From IMG/VR virus record IMGVR_UViG_3300036835_000068, positions 1 to 21,764 of that record: a stretch of DNA of 21,764 nt; one strand, 5' to 3'. Numbering within the stretch: position 1 is the stretch's first letter; each line of letters begins with the position of its first letter. This document shows positions 11,301 to 19,593 of this stretch, piece by piece. The position numbers were made by a program, and so were the translations under genes. A model generated the notes under the pieces. The model saw nothing but the letters and a program-made list of their open reading frames with translations. It was not told the origin of the DNA and made no database searches. The stretch comes from a virus.

Positions 11301-13658
11301 TCAGCCTCTCTGTGCGTCCAGGCGCCGCTCCAGCCGCCGCACGTTGGCGAGGAGCTGCGCTGAGAATGAGGGATCGGCCGCGCCGGGGTCCTGGGGGTAG
11401 CCGATGGTGGGCACAGACCAGATTGGCGGCGTCGCCATCGGGTCGATCGTCAGGTCCACCTGGGAGATGATGTCGGTCACTGTGTCGCCGTTGCGGGTCT
11501 CGACGGTCACTCTGTCGCCGAGGAAGTAGTCCCGGCCGAAGACCAGCGCCGGGATGTCGATGGTCGTGATCGAGAGCTGCGGTGTCGCTGCGCCCTGTGC
11601 GATGGCGTCCTGGCCGGCCTGTGTGACCTGCGTGGCATCGGTGCTGGAGGTCTGATCGACGTACTGCTCGACGCGGGTCCACCAGTCCGAGCTCCCGTCG
11701 CCGGTCACCTCTGTGAAGGCGCCCGAGGCACCCTGCACGAGCGCGTTGGTGACCAGCGGGTCGGCCAGGGCGAAGGAGATCGAGACCAGGTTGCCGAGCC
11801 GCTCGCTGAAGTAGGCGTAGCCGGACAAGTCTCTTGGCACGTAAGTGTCAAAGACGAGACCACCGCTGCCGTTGTCGGTGACCTGGACACCCATCGGGCC
11901 GCCTGTGGCTACCAGCGTGCGGATAATGTCCATCAGGTTGAGATCGACGCCATCGGTGAACTGGGCGCTGTAGGAGACCGTGCCGCCGCGCCCGGCGTCG
12001 GTGGCGACCGACAGGATCGGCACCTTGCGCCCGCTGATGGCTCCCGGGCCGGCATTCACGTTGACGTAGTGCTTGATCGCCGTCTCCAGCGGGACGCTGG
12101 TCACCGCGTCAGCTCCGGCCGCCGACTGGCCAGACCAGGCTGCGGCCGGGTTGGGGAAAGCGATCCTGTTGGCGATCAGGGCCTCGTAGGTGGCACCAGA
12201 GATGATGATGTAGGCACCTTCGAGAACCGCCGCGGCGAAGGTCGAGCCTGGTAGCGCGTACTGGTAGCCGGGACTCTCACACTTGCCACCGAACCTGAAG
12301 TAGCCGCCCCAGTCGATCGTGACCCCGAAATCGGCGCTGCTCACCATGTCCCAGAGCTGGTCAGAGTACGGGACAGCGATAGCCCAGGAGCCGACCCCGT
12401 TGTAGTAGAGGGTGGCATCCAGCGTCACCTCGTCGATCGGCCCGAGACTGCTCAGAGCGCCGTCGTGGCCCTCGATAGAGACATACAGGCTCGGGACGAA
12501 CGGCTGGACAGGCTGCGCGGGCACATCTGGCCCGGCATCGGCCAGAACCACAGCCGTGATCGTCCTGACCGCTTCCAGCCTGGCAGCCAGCAGGCCGCTG
12601 GCGGTGATTCCGGCCGTGATGGGCAGGCTGACGTCCAGCACGGGCGCGGGCCGGCTGATACCCGCCGTGATCGCCGCGGTGATCTGCTGGCTGACGCCGG
12701 CCGGCAAGCTGGGCAGCCCGGCTGTGATCGCTGCGGTAACCGGCCGGGAAACATCGAGCTCGCGAGACAGCGAAGGCGTGCCTGCGGTGATTGCCGCGGT
12801 GATTCCGAGGCTGACGTCAATCTCAGGAGCAGGGAGTTCGAGACCCGCGGTAATGGCAACAGAGATCTGCTGCGAAACATCAGCCGGAGGGCTGGCCAGC
12901 TTGGCGGTTATACCTGCGGTAATTGTGCTGGAAACAGCAGCTTCAGCCGTCAGGAGCGGTGTGCCGGCGGTCACCGTAGCGGTAATCGTCTCGCTGACGT
13001 CAAGGCTGAAGGTAGAGCCTCCTGCTGCGGCCTTAACCTCGACGGCGACCGCGCCCCAGTCATCGGAAGTGTCGCCGGACCAGGTAAGGGTTATAGACCC
13101 ACCTGCGGCCTTATCCGCCTGGCCAGCATTGCCAGCGCCATTACTGTTGCTGAAGTTGGCAACCCACCGCGATGTGGCCGGGTTCGTCAGGGTATCCGAC
13201 CCGATCGACGCGACCCCGGCGACCATGTTCCCGCTGGTCGTACCCGTAACGGTGACGTTGGGGCCGGTGCTGCTGCCCGACTTGGTGACCGCCGTGCCGA
13301 ACGGGGCAGAGGTGTCGGCGCCCGAATAGGAGACCGACCCGGCCTCCCATGTCCGCGATCCCGCGCTGCCGGTCTCGGAGACGACGATCGTGTGAGCGCC
13401 GCTGGCCTGGTTCGCGATGCCGAACAGCAGCGTTTCGCCAGCGTTCCCCCCGGCGTTATTGACGCTGCCCAGCAACGTCATCGCGTTGCCGTCGCAGGTC
13501 GCCGAGACCGTCCCGTTGGAGCCGCCGGCGTGGCCGAAGCCCACGCCGACCACAATCGCCACGCCGGACGCAACCGCAGTATGCGTCCAGGTCACCGACG
13601 TGCCGGTACCCGTCTGCCCGCTCGCAGACGGGCCTACGGCGTCTTCCGCGACCGCCAC
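11301..13658 (-). CDS. Gp37-like tail protein with N-terminal beta domain and repeats
   Basis: The GTG at 13658 follows GGGAGGAGG at seven bases. The 785-residue protein has three parts. Residues 1-213 are Ser/Thr/Gly-rich beta structure (TWTHTAVASGVAIVVGVGF, TWSGDTSDDWGAVAVEVKA), probably a carbohydrate-binding or Ig-like fold. Residues 219-372 are eight tandem repeats of about 20 residues built on DVSxxITAAITAG. Residues 388-785 match the ReqiPepy6 Gp37-like family: GVGSWAIAVPYSD, DIIRTLVATGGPMGVQVTD, GYAYFSERLGNLVSISFA and FGRDYFLGDRVTVETRNGDT. The C-terminal part is the tail-tip core of actinophages; the N-terminal half looks like an added host-contact arm, longer than I would expect for the family. 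Confidence 0.82.
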   Translation of the reverse strand: MAVAEDAVGPSASGQTGTGTSVTWTHTAVASGVAIVVGVGFGHAGGSNGTVSATCDGNAMTLLGSVNNAGGNAGETLLFGIANQASGAHTIVVSETGSAGSRTWEAGSVSYSGADTSAPFGTAVTKSGSSTGPNVTVTGTTSGNMVAGVASIGSDTLTNPATSRWVANFSNSNGAGNAGQADKAAGGSITLTWSGDTSDDWGAVAVEVKAAAGGSTFSLDVSETITATVTAGTPLLTAEAAVSSTITAGITAKLASPPADVSQQISVAITAGLELPAPEIDVSLGITAAITAGTPSLSRELDVSRPVTAAITAGLPSLPAGVSQQITAAITAGISRPAPVLDVSLPITAGITASGLLAARLEAVRTITAVVLADAGPDVPAQPVQPFVPSLYVSIEGHDGALSSLGPIDEVTLDATLYYNGVGSWAIAVPYSDQLWDMVSSADFGVTIDWGGYFRFGGKCESPGYQYALPGSTFAAAVLEGAYIIISGATYEALIANRIAFPNPAAAWSGQSAAGADAVTSVPLETAIKHYVNVNAGPGAISGRKVPILSVATDAGRGGTVSYSAQFTDGVDLNLMDIIRTLVATGGPMGVQVTDNGSGGLVFDTYVPRDLSGYAYFSERLGNLVSISFALADPLVTNALVQGASGAFTEVTGDGSSDWWTRVEQYVDQTSSTDATQVTQAGQDAIAQGAATPQLSITTIDIPALVFGRDYFLGDRVTVETRNGDTVTDIISQVDLTIDPMATPPIWSVPTIGYPQDPGAADPSFSAQLLANVRRLERRLDAQRG
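12543..13004 (-). repeat. Eight ~20-residue repeats within the Gp37-like gene
   Basis: The encoded units begin at V221, V242, V261, V282, V303, V322, V343 and V364, with spacings of 21, 19, 21, 21, 19, 21 and 21 residues. The consensus is DVSxxITAAITAGxPxLxxx. The DNA copies have diverged, so this is an old repeat kept by selection rather than a recent duplication. Confidence 0.85.
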
Positions 13659-13685
13659 CGGACCGCCTCCTCCCGGGGATGAGGG

Positions 13686-14069
13686 TCAGGCCGCGATTGG
13701 CGTGAAGGCGATGGTCAGCGTGTTGAGGTTGAGAGTGTCTCCGTTAACCACCGCCCGCGGCGTGGTGGCCGCCGCGCTGCCGAGGAAGTTCCCGGCCGAG
13801 CTCGCGTCCCAGAACGAGACATGCGAGATAGTCTCGCTGGCTGTCATCGACCAGCTCGGAGTCCCACTCTGCGACTTCGAGCCGCCGCTGGCCGCTGCCC
13901 AGGATACGCTCTGGCGCGTGGTGACTGCGGAGGCATTGCTGGCTCCCGAGGCGCCCGGATCGCCCGTATGCAGCTTGACGTAAAACGCCGGCGGCGCGGT
14001 AAACGCCGTGGCGCCGAGCATGTCGAGCCACTTGTTCGCCAGGTTGGCGGCACTCAGTCCGGCAGTCAC
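13686..14069 (-). CDS. Small tail fibre-type protein
   Basis: The 127-residue protein contains FYVKLHTGDPGASGASNAS near residues 29-47, then WAAASGGSKSQSG and SHVSFWDASSAGNFLGSAAA. The HTGDPG...N motif with the later FWDA...G.F is a recurrent small tail protein of actinophages and other siphoviruses, probably a beta-sandwich at the tail tip. The start is a GTG at 14069 overlapping the upstream stop as GTGA. It lies 27 bases before the Gp37-like gene. The exact place in the virion is not known. Confidence 0.7.
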   Translation of the reverse strand: MTAGLSAANLANKWLDMLGATAFTAPPAFYVKLHTGDPGASGASNASAVTTRQSVSWAAASGGSKSQSGTPSWSMTASETISHVSFWDASSAGNFLGSAAATTPRAVVNGDTLNLNTLTIAFTPIAA

Positions 14070-14188
14070 GGCCGGCCCTCCTCTTCTTCTGCTTCTCCGC
14101 TGGTCTCTGCCTCGTCCGGCTCGACGACCTCGCCGTCCCGGACAACTTCAAAACCAGCCTCGATGTTCAGGCCGGCCATGATGCTCAT
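14066..14188 (-). CDS. Hypothetical 40-aa acidic protein
   Basis: The ATG at 14188 is preceded by GGAGGAGCAC, an excellent ribosome site, and the TGA overlaps the next GTG start. The protein begins MSIMAGLNIEAGFEVVRDGE and ends in a Glu-rich tail (GEAEEEEGRP). It fits between two tail genes with no slack. A longer in-frame start at 14251 would run into the distal tail gene and has no ribosome site. The function is unknown, perhaps an assembly peptide. Confidence 0.6.
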   Translation of the reverse strand: MSIMAGLNIEAGFEVVRDGEVVEPDEAETSGEAEEEEGRP

Positions 14189-14201
14189 GTGCTCCTCCTG
14201 T

Positions 14202-15122
14202 TCAGGCCCGCTGCCAGCGGCGCCGGTAGGACATCGCGATGCTTGAGTCATCGCTGGAGCCGGTCAGGCTCAGCGAAAGGCTGTTGTCGCCGCGGACGAG
14301 CGGCCAGAGGTCACGCAAGGTGGACTGGATGAGGTCCGACCAGATATTCGTGTCAGCGCCGAGGTCTACAGCGCTCTGCGCGCCAGGCTTGGTGGTGATC
14401 CGGATGACCTGCTCATCGGCCAGCGCACTGATCAGGCCAAAGGTGCGTCCGGTCGTGTTGTTAGTGAAGGTAGGCGTGCCCGGCCCGGTAACCGTCCAGA
14501 CCGGGTAAGCGTCGGCGGTGCCGTCGTTGGTCACGATGACGTCACCGATGACCGTGGCGCTCCCGAGATCGATCGGCAGGAGAGGCAAGATGCCAGTGCC
14601 GCCGCCTGCGGAGCCCGCGAAAATCAGCGTCGTATCGGCGCTGTCCTCGAAGAACGGGTCGTCAGCCTCGAAGGTGAGCGCGTAGGTCGTCCAGAGGACG
14701 CCATCGGTGTCAGGGCTGGCGTCAGGCTGGTCGAGGCCATCAGTGCACAGGACCGAGATCTGCCGCATCGAGCCGTCTGGCCGCTGGACGGCAAGCACGC
14801 CGGGCGCCGGAATGTCGTTGCGGTTCGTGTAGAGCGCGATCGAGAGCCGGTCGAGGAGCTCCAGGTAGTCGTTCTGGCCCGTTGGGCCGCCCTGAGCCTC
14901 GACGTAGAGCCCGACCAGCACCTTGCGTGGCTGCGGGACGTACTGGAGCGGCACGGCGCCGCCACGGGGCAGCGGGGAGGTGTAGAGCGTCACCGGGGCA
15001 CCCGACAGGCCCACGATTCCCGTGCAGACGTAGCCATTGGGCACATCCAGATCGGACAGCGGCCACTCATTGCCGTCCGGATCGGTGTAGGTAACGTAAA
15101 GCGGGGTCGCCTGCGCGCTCAC
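14202..15122 (-). CDS. Distal tail-like protein
   Basis: The 306-residue protein follows the tape measure directly, the standard place of the distal tail protein that starts the tail tip. The GTG start overlaps the tape-measure stop as GTGA (15119-15122). Features include PLSDLDVPNGYVCTGIVGLS, LYVEAQGGPTGQNDYLELLD followed by RRWQRA at the end, and a middle segment TTYALTFEADDPFF that marks phage tail-family proteins of this kind. A later beta domain (VIGDVIVTNDGTADAYPVWT) probably forms the galectin-like half. The family assignment is by recognition and position. Confidence 0.78.
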   Translation of the reverse strand: MSAQATPLYVTYTDPDGNEWPLSDLDVPNGYVCTGIVGLSGAPVTLYTSPLPRGGAVPLQYVPQPRKVLVGLYVEAQGGPTGQNDYLELLDRLSIALYTNRNDIPAPGVLAVQRPDGSMRQISVLCTDGLDQPDASPDTDGVLWTTYALTFEADDPFFEDSADTTLIFAGSAGGGTGILPLLPIDLGSATVIGDVIVTNDGTADAYPVWTVTGPGTPTFTNNTTGRTFGLISALADEQVIRITTKPGAQSAVDLGADTNIWSDLIQSTLRDLWPLVRGDNSLSLSLTGSSDDSSIAMSYRRRWQRA

Positions 15123-18109
15123 CGACGCCTCCCCACCCGTGACTTCCGGCCCTTCTGCATTTCCATCGCGCGGAAAGCTGTCCTGACCTGGCCCTGGTAC
15201 GCCTGCGCGGTCATCCCATCAAAATGCGCGTGATACTCCGTGCCGCCGTCGCCGCCCTGGACGGCCTCGCTGAGCATCCGCCACTGCGAGTCGGAGAGGA
15301 CCGGCTCGGGCCGGCCAGTGCCGTTGAACGTCAGGCTGGCGCCGGGCATGAGCCAGCCGCCCTGGTCGTACCAGCCAGCGGCCACCTCGTGAGCCCAGGC
15401 GGCGGCCGGGGAGCCGTACCTGCCGTCGATGTACCGCAGGCCCCACATCACCTGGGCCATGTAGTCGCCGAGCGCGTAGGGGTGGCCGTGGCCGAGGCTC
15501 TGCGGGATGCCATAAGCCCCGCTGGCAGGATTGACAGCGTAGGAGTTCCAGCCGCTCTCCCGGTTCCACAAGGCCAGCAGGGGCGCCCACTGCGCCGCGC
15601 CCCAGCCGAAGGCGCCGAGCTCGGACCGGGCGAACGCCTGCGCCTTGCCCGCGCTGGCCGACAGCGGCCCGGACGGCCCGGCCATCGCGGCGAACGCCTG
15701 GGTCATCTGGCTGAAGGCCGCCTGCGCCACGTCGCTGCTGAAGGCATCGACCGTCGCGTTATAGTTGCGGTCCACCCAGTCCGTCGCGCCGGGGACGCCG
15801 CCGCTGTAGCTGGGCACGACTCCACCGCCAGCGAAGCCAGGGATCATGCCGCGCAGGTGATCAACCGCGCCAGCCTGCACGAGGTCAGTCGGCACGATGA
15901 GCTCACCCGGCATGGTCAGGGCGAGCACGCTGTCCTTCCCGGGCGTCCCGCCCGTGATGTAGGCGCCCTCGGCGCTGATGACCGGGCGGTGATGCTGAAC
16001 CTCATGCCCCGGGGCGCCCGTCAGGCTCCAGTCCCCGCTGGCGTTGATGATGATCTGCTCGCGGATCTGCTTCTTGATCTTCGCCTCTTCCATGCGGAGC
16101 GCATGGATCTCCTCGCGGGCGATCTTGCTTTTGCCGGCGTGCGTCTCCAGCCACCTGATCTGGTCCTGGATGGCGTCGCTGGCCCCCTGAAGGTTGCCGT
16201 GAGCCTTGAACTGCTCCTCGGCGAACTGCACGACGGCGCTGGTCGCCCCGATGATCGCCTGCCGGTCCTCCAGAGCCGCCTTCGAGTTGCCGTCGAGCGC
16301 GCCGTGGTTCTTCTGGAGAGCGTCCGTGGCCGCCTGCTGGGCCTGCTTCCAGGCCACCTGATCGCCTTCAAGCGTGAGCACCTGCACGACGTTCTGCTCC
16401 ATCGCCGTCGTGAGGGACTGCACCGCCAGCGACAGCGCATTGGTCGTGCCGGTCGCCTCGTCGGTCCCGCGCCCGTAGTCGAGGATCTTCTGCATGGCCT
16501 CCTGAGCGGCCGGGCCGTTGCCCGCAAGATCCTTCGCGCTGACTCCCGCGGCGACCGCCAGGCGCTCGGCCTGAGTGGTCGTCAGGCCGAAGGTGTCCTG
16601 GATCTGCTGGAGGTGAGTGCGCAGGTTCTCGGCCGAGGACACCGCCTGCACGTGGGCCTGGTAGACCTGGCCGACCGCGTGCGAGTAGGAGGCGGCGCCG
16701 GTCCGCACGCTCACGAACGCCGGGACGGTGCTCTGCTCGGCCTTGGTGAGCGCGAGCGCGCTCTTCCCGGCCTGGTCGGTCTGGGCAGCGAGCCGCTGGA
16801 ATCCGGCGATGTTGTACCCGGTCGCCTGGTCCTGCTCGCGCAGCCTGGCGATATAGCCGTCCATGGTGCCCGCGTGCTGAAGCAGGACGTAGGTCAGCCC
16901 GGCGATAGCTGCGGTTCCTGCGATGGCCCAGTTAGTAGGGCTGACGGCTTCCAGGAGCGCCCCTGCGGCAGCTGATGCCTTCTCGGCCCGGGTGAGCTCG
17001 GCGACGGCGGTCACGGTGCCATCGGCGGCGACGGCGAACGTGTGGGCGCCTGTGGCCGCCCCTTCCAGGCCCTTCTCGACAGCACTGGCGGCGATGGCCG
17101 TCTCCGACAGGCTGCGCAGCCGCATGAGCCCTGCCGCAAGAGCCTGGAACTTCTCGCCCAGCTCCAGGCCGGCGATCAGCCTGAGTGGCCGGTACAGCGC
17201 GATGGCGAGCAGCGTGACGCTGATCACCCCCGGCGCCACCTTCGAGACCTCAGAGACCATGCCAGCGAACCCGGCGACCAGATGCAGCAGCTCCAGGCTG
17301 GTCGGCTGGAGGGCCTCGATCAGGTTGAACAGGGTGTGGATCAGCGCGACGACCGTGACGTCGATCTCGTGCATGTCTGGCCCGATGTTCTTCGCCACGA
17401 AATCGAAGAACTGCTGGGCCTGGCTGTCGGTCAGCGCGGTCCCGATGGAGTCGAGAGTCCCGACGATGGCACTCCCGGCCGCCTTGGCCAGCGGCACGAC
17501 CTCGGGCAGGATGCGGTCCAGATTGGCTACCACGGCCTCGAAGACCTGCATGACCTGCGGGTCTACTTCACGGGCCATGCTGGAGAACTCGCTCCCCAGG
17601 TTGCCGACCCCGATCGCCAGCGCCCGCTGATCGGTGGTCATGCCCTGCCAGTCGGCCCGCGCCTTGGCCGCGTTCGTGTGCAGGTCTTGCTCGTACTGCA
17701 CGACCGACTTGAGGCTCGGGATGGCCAGGGCGGCGAACGCCCCGACCCCGACGCCGGCGACAGCGAACGCGGGCGCGATGGCGGTCGCCGCGGCGACGGC
17801 AGAAACGAGCCAGCCCATGACGCCGCCGGAGTTATGGACACTGACCCTGATCGACTCGTCCTTGGCCCCGAGCTCGTCGGCCTTGAGCCTGGTCTTGTCG
17901 AGCTCGGCGTTAGCCTTCGCCGTGTCCGCGTTGACCCCGAGCCGGACATCGCCGAGCTTCTCCTCGACCCCGGCACGGATACGCTCGCCGACCTCGCGGC
18001 CGAGGGCATCGGCCTGCGGCAGCAGCCTGGCGCGCATCCGCTCGGTGAAATCCTTGGCCGAGGGGACGACAGCTACGGCAATCGAGCCGACGTTAGGCTC
18101 TCCCGCCAT
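15119..18109 (-). CDS. Tape-measure protein with transglycosylase-like domain
   Basis: At 996 residues this is the longest gene. It sets tail length and helps DNA cross the cell envelope. It starts after GGAGG. The N-terminus has VNADTAKANAELDKTRLKAD, a pattern typical of tape measures; hydrophobic stretches follow (about 98-125, 300-320, 395-412). Coiled segments fill the middle. Residues about 826-915 form a lytic-transglycosylase-like domain: LWNRESGWN (likely catalytic Glu at 851), NPASGAYGIPQSLG, YIDGRYGSPAAAW and GWYDQGG. This could cut peptidoglycan during infection. By the usual scaling, 996 residues suggests a tail of roughly 150 nm, which is an estimate only. Confidence 0.92.
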   Translation of the reverse strand: MAGEPNVGSIAVAVVPSAKDFTERMRARLLPQADALGREVGERIRAGVEEKLGDVRLGVNADTAKANAELDKTRLKADELGAKDESIRVSVHNSGGVMGWLVSAVAAATAIAPAFAVAGVGVGAFAALAIPSLKSVVQYEQDLHTNAAKARADWQGMTTDQRALAIGVGNLGSEFSSMAREVDPQVMQVFEAVVANLDRILPEVVPLAKAAGSAIVGTLDSIGTALTDSQAQQFFDFVAKNIGPDMHEIDVTVVALIHTLFNLIEALQPTSLELLHLVAGFAGMVSEVSKVAPGVISVTLLAIALYRPLRLIAGLELGEKFQALAAGLMRLRSLSETAIAASAVEKGLEGAATGAHTFAVAADGTVTAVAELTRAEKASAAAGALLEAVSPTNWAIAGTAAIAGLTYVLLQHAGTMDGYIARLREQDQATGYNIAGFQRLAAQTDQAGKSALALTKAEQSTVPAFVSVRTGAASYSHAVGQVYQAHVQAVSSAENLRTHLQQIQDTFGLTTTQAERLAVAAGVSAKDLAGNGPAAQEAMQKILDYGRGTDEATGTTNALSLAVQSLTTAMEQNVVQVLTLEGDQVAWKQAQQAATDALQKNHGALDGNSKAALEDRQAIIGATSAVVQFAEEQFKAHGNLQGASDAIQDQIRWLETHAGKSKIAREEIHALRMEEAKIKKQIREQIIINASGDWSLTGAPGHEVQHHRPVISAEGAYITGGTPGKDSVLALTMPGELIVPTDLVQAGAVDHLRGMIPGFAGGGVVPSYSGGVPGATDWVDRNYNATVDAFSSDVAQAAFSQMTQAFAAMAGPSGPLSASAGKAQAFARSELGAFGWGAAQWAPLLALWNRESGWNSYAVNPASGAYGIPQSLGHGHPYALGDYMAQVMWGLRYIDGRYGSPAAAWAHEVAAGWYDQGGWLMPGASLTFNGTGRPEPVLSDSQWRMLSEAVQGGDGGTEYHAHFDGMTAQAYQGQVRTAFRAMEMQKGRKSRVGRRR

Positions 18110-18892
18110 CTGCTGCCTCCTTCCTTAGTCTCGGATCGAGCATCATGCGCTGCTCTGGCGTCAGCCGGGACCTGCGGCGCCGCTTGACTCCCGGCCGGGG
18201 GACAGGCTGAGGTGCCTTATGAGCGGAGCCCTTCTTCGCATGGACAAGCGTGTAAGCGTGACGGAGTGCCCGCACCTCGTCAATGAGCGTCGCCATGAGC
18301 ATCTGGTCCTTTGACCATGGTGCTTTTTCAGGATCTCCGTCCGGCAAGTCATCAATCGTGCCGTCCTCTGTCTTGTCATTCCTGACCGCCGTCATCGTGG
18401 CCGATTCCGCGGGCAGATGCTCGATCAGGACCGAGAGCTTTCTTACTGTTAGCGATGTTCCTTTCCGGTAGAGGTCAAGCAGATCAATTCCGTAGTATCT
18501 GTGCAGGTCGGCCTCTAGCGGCCCCGCCTTCTCTGCTGCGATCGAAAGGGCGGCTGCGATTTTCCCGGGCTCGCAGTCCCCATCTGCTTCAGCATCAGCT
18601 TGATAATTCCGTCAAACTGGTAGTTCTTCAGGTTCGCTGCCTTCCATGCCTTGAAGTCAGCTGGCGAGAGAAGCTCAAGAGCCCAGGTATCGAACATTCC
18701 TGACATCAGGAGCCTGGTCTGCTCGTGCGTCCATTCCGCATGGTGCGGGAAAGTGATAATCTTCCCGCCTACCCTGATCTTTGTCGGCTGGCCGATCGCC
18801 TCGCGGAGATTGGCGTCTTCCAGGTCGAGATCGAGGTCGATCTCCTCTTCCACGGGCGGGACTTCTGGCTCCTTGGTTCTGCTCTCGGGCAT
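18093..18892 (-). CDS. Tail assembly chaperone gpGT, -1 frameshift product
   Basis: The long chaperone is made when ribosomes slip -1 at GGGAAAA (18566-18560). Reading on from 18560 in the -1 frame gives IAAALSIAAEKAGPLEADLH and then YYGIDLLDLYRKGTSLTVRK, LSVLIEHLPAES, joining the 100-residue frame at 18395-18093 without a stop. The fusion has 266 residues: 111 from the first frame and 155 from the second. The YYGIDLLDLYR...LSVLI stretch is typical of the T part in actinophages. The end overlaps the tape-measure start by 17 bases. The 100-residue ATG frame at 18395 taken alone would be a misannotation. Confidence 0.88.
18515..18892 (-). CDS. Tail assembly chaperone gpG, short product
   Basis: This unshifted product has 125 residues and is the more abundant chaperone in related systems; it binds the tape measure with gpGT during tail building. 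The ATG at 18892 follows AAAGGA. The N-terminus is acidic (VEEEIDLDLDLEDANLRE). The core (about 35-105) includes TKIRVGGKIITFPHHAEWT, LLSPADFKAWKAANLKNYQF and IIKLMLKQM. The last 14 residues after the slip site are basic and probably unimportant. It sits between the major tail protein and the tape measure, as expected. Confidence 0.85.
   Translation of the reverse strand: MPESRTKEPEVPPVEEEIDLDLDLEDANLREAIGQPTKIRVGGKIITFPHHAEWTHEQTRLLMSGMFDTWALELLSPADFKAWKAANLKNYQFDGIIKLMLKQMGTASPGKSQPPFRSQQRRRGR
18560..18566 (-). promoter_or_regulatory. Programmed -1 ribosomal frameshift site GGGAAAA
   Basis: The heptamer sits in phase as G GGA AAA at codons 109-111 of gpG, the classical X XXY YYZ form. A short GC stem is possible just downstream (CCGCC with GGCGG, about 20 bases apart). 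The -1 frame stays open for 156 codons. Confidence 0.88.
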
Positions 18893-18924
18893 GTTGCTGT
18901 CCTTTCGTGCGCGGGATCATGAAA

Positions 18925-18964
18925 GGCCCCAGCCCCAGCCAGGTTCCCGCCCCTGGCCAGGGCC
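18925..18964 (-). terminator. Hairpin between major tail and chaperone genes
   Basis: On the minus strand, arms GGCCCTGGCC (18964-18955) and GGCTGGGGCC (18934-18925) pair over 10 bp with two wobble pairs, followed by TTTC. This could be a partial terminator that lets the major tail protein be made in excess. The U run is short and the loop is 20 bases. Confidence 0.4.
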
Positions 18965-18974
18965 GGGACGATCA

Positions 18975-19580
18975 TCAGGTGAAGAACGGCGTCAGGTCGG
19001 CGGCACCGTAGTTGACGATCCGCTGGAGGGCACTGCGGTCCGAGCCGATCGTCGCCGGGTACAGCGAGATGGTCATCTGGAGGTTCTCGTTGTCGGACTG
19101 CTGCTGCTGGTCGTCCCCGCGCGTGGTGACCTTGGCGTTCGGGGCGAACAGGCGCGTCTCCTTGTCGCCGTCGAGGGTGTCGAAGACGAAGCAGTAGCGC
19201 CGGTCGGTGGGGATCTCCGGCAGCACGTAGGTGGCGATGGTGGTCGCCCCTGCCGGCTGGAGGTCCGAGATGTCCACGTCGTCATACAGCGCCCTGACGG
19301 CCGGGTTGAGCGCCTCCAGGAAGGTCGCCTCGATGGTCTTAGGAGCCCCGGTGACGAGCGTCCGGATCGGGTCGAGCGTGCCCGATGCGTTGATGTCCTT
19401 GAGCTGCTCGTCCAGCTTGTAGATATAGCCGTTCGTGTCGATCCACCCGAGGCAGATCCACGGCGCGGCCAGCTCATCGGTGCTGGCCGGCCCGGTTGGC
19501 GCGCTGGTGCCCAGAGGGGCGTAGTACGCGATGACGTCGCCAGCGGCGTAGGTGAGGTCCGCGTTCCTCGTGTCGGTCAT
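18975..19580 (-). CDS. Major tail tube protein
   Basis: I start it at ATG 19580 after GAGGAAGG; the 63-residue upstream extension overlaps the neighbour and is Arg/Ser-rich noise. The 201-residue protein has the expected size and strand pattern: PWICLGWIDTNGYIYKLDEQ, KTIEATFLEALNPAVRALYD, RRYCFVFDTLDGDKETRLF and ENLQMTISLYPA. It lies between the tail terminator and the chaperones, the standard location. These subunits stack into the tail tube. The possible hairpin after it could raise its share of the transcript. The assignment is strong by order plus sequence style. Confidence 0.87.
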   Translation of the reverse strand: MTDTRNADLTYAAGDVIAYYAPLGTSAPTGPASTDELAAPWICLGWIDTNGYIYKLDEQLKDINASGTLDPIRTLVTGAPKTIEATFLEALNPAVRALYDDVDISDLQPAGATTIATYVLPEIPTDRRYCFVFDTLDGDKETRLFAPNAKVTTRGDDQQQQSDNENLQMTISLYPATIGSDRSALQRIVNYGAADLTPFFT

Positions 19581-19593
19581 GATGCTGCCTTCC

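Noticed and set aside
12543-13004. CRISPR-like or DNA tandem repeat array
   Set aside because: The periodicity is in the protein and in phase with codons; DNA copies are diverged and there are no spacers.
12465-13682. 405-residue plus-strand frame opposite the Gp37-like gene
   Set aside because: Low-complexity Arg/Gly-rich translation mirrors the repeats on the other strand, with no ribosome site or recognisable motif.
15224-16975. 583-residue open frame on the plus strand opposite the tape measure
   Set aside because: It is an antisense shadow of a high-GC gene. The composition is Arg/Gly/Leu-rich with no domain, and the minus-strand tape measure is certain.
17042-18187. 381-residue plus-strand frame opposite the tape-measure start
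   Set aside because: The His/Asp/Arg-rich sequence is typical of antisense reading in GC-rich DNA, and it would run across the start of a clear gene.
18093-18395. Independent 100-residue gene before the tape measure
   Set aside because: The frame continues upstream without a stop to the GGGAAAA slip site and carries T-domain sequence before its ATG, so it is the end of gpGT.
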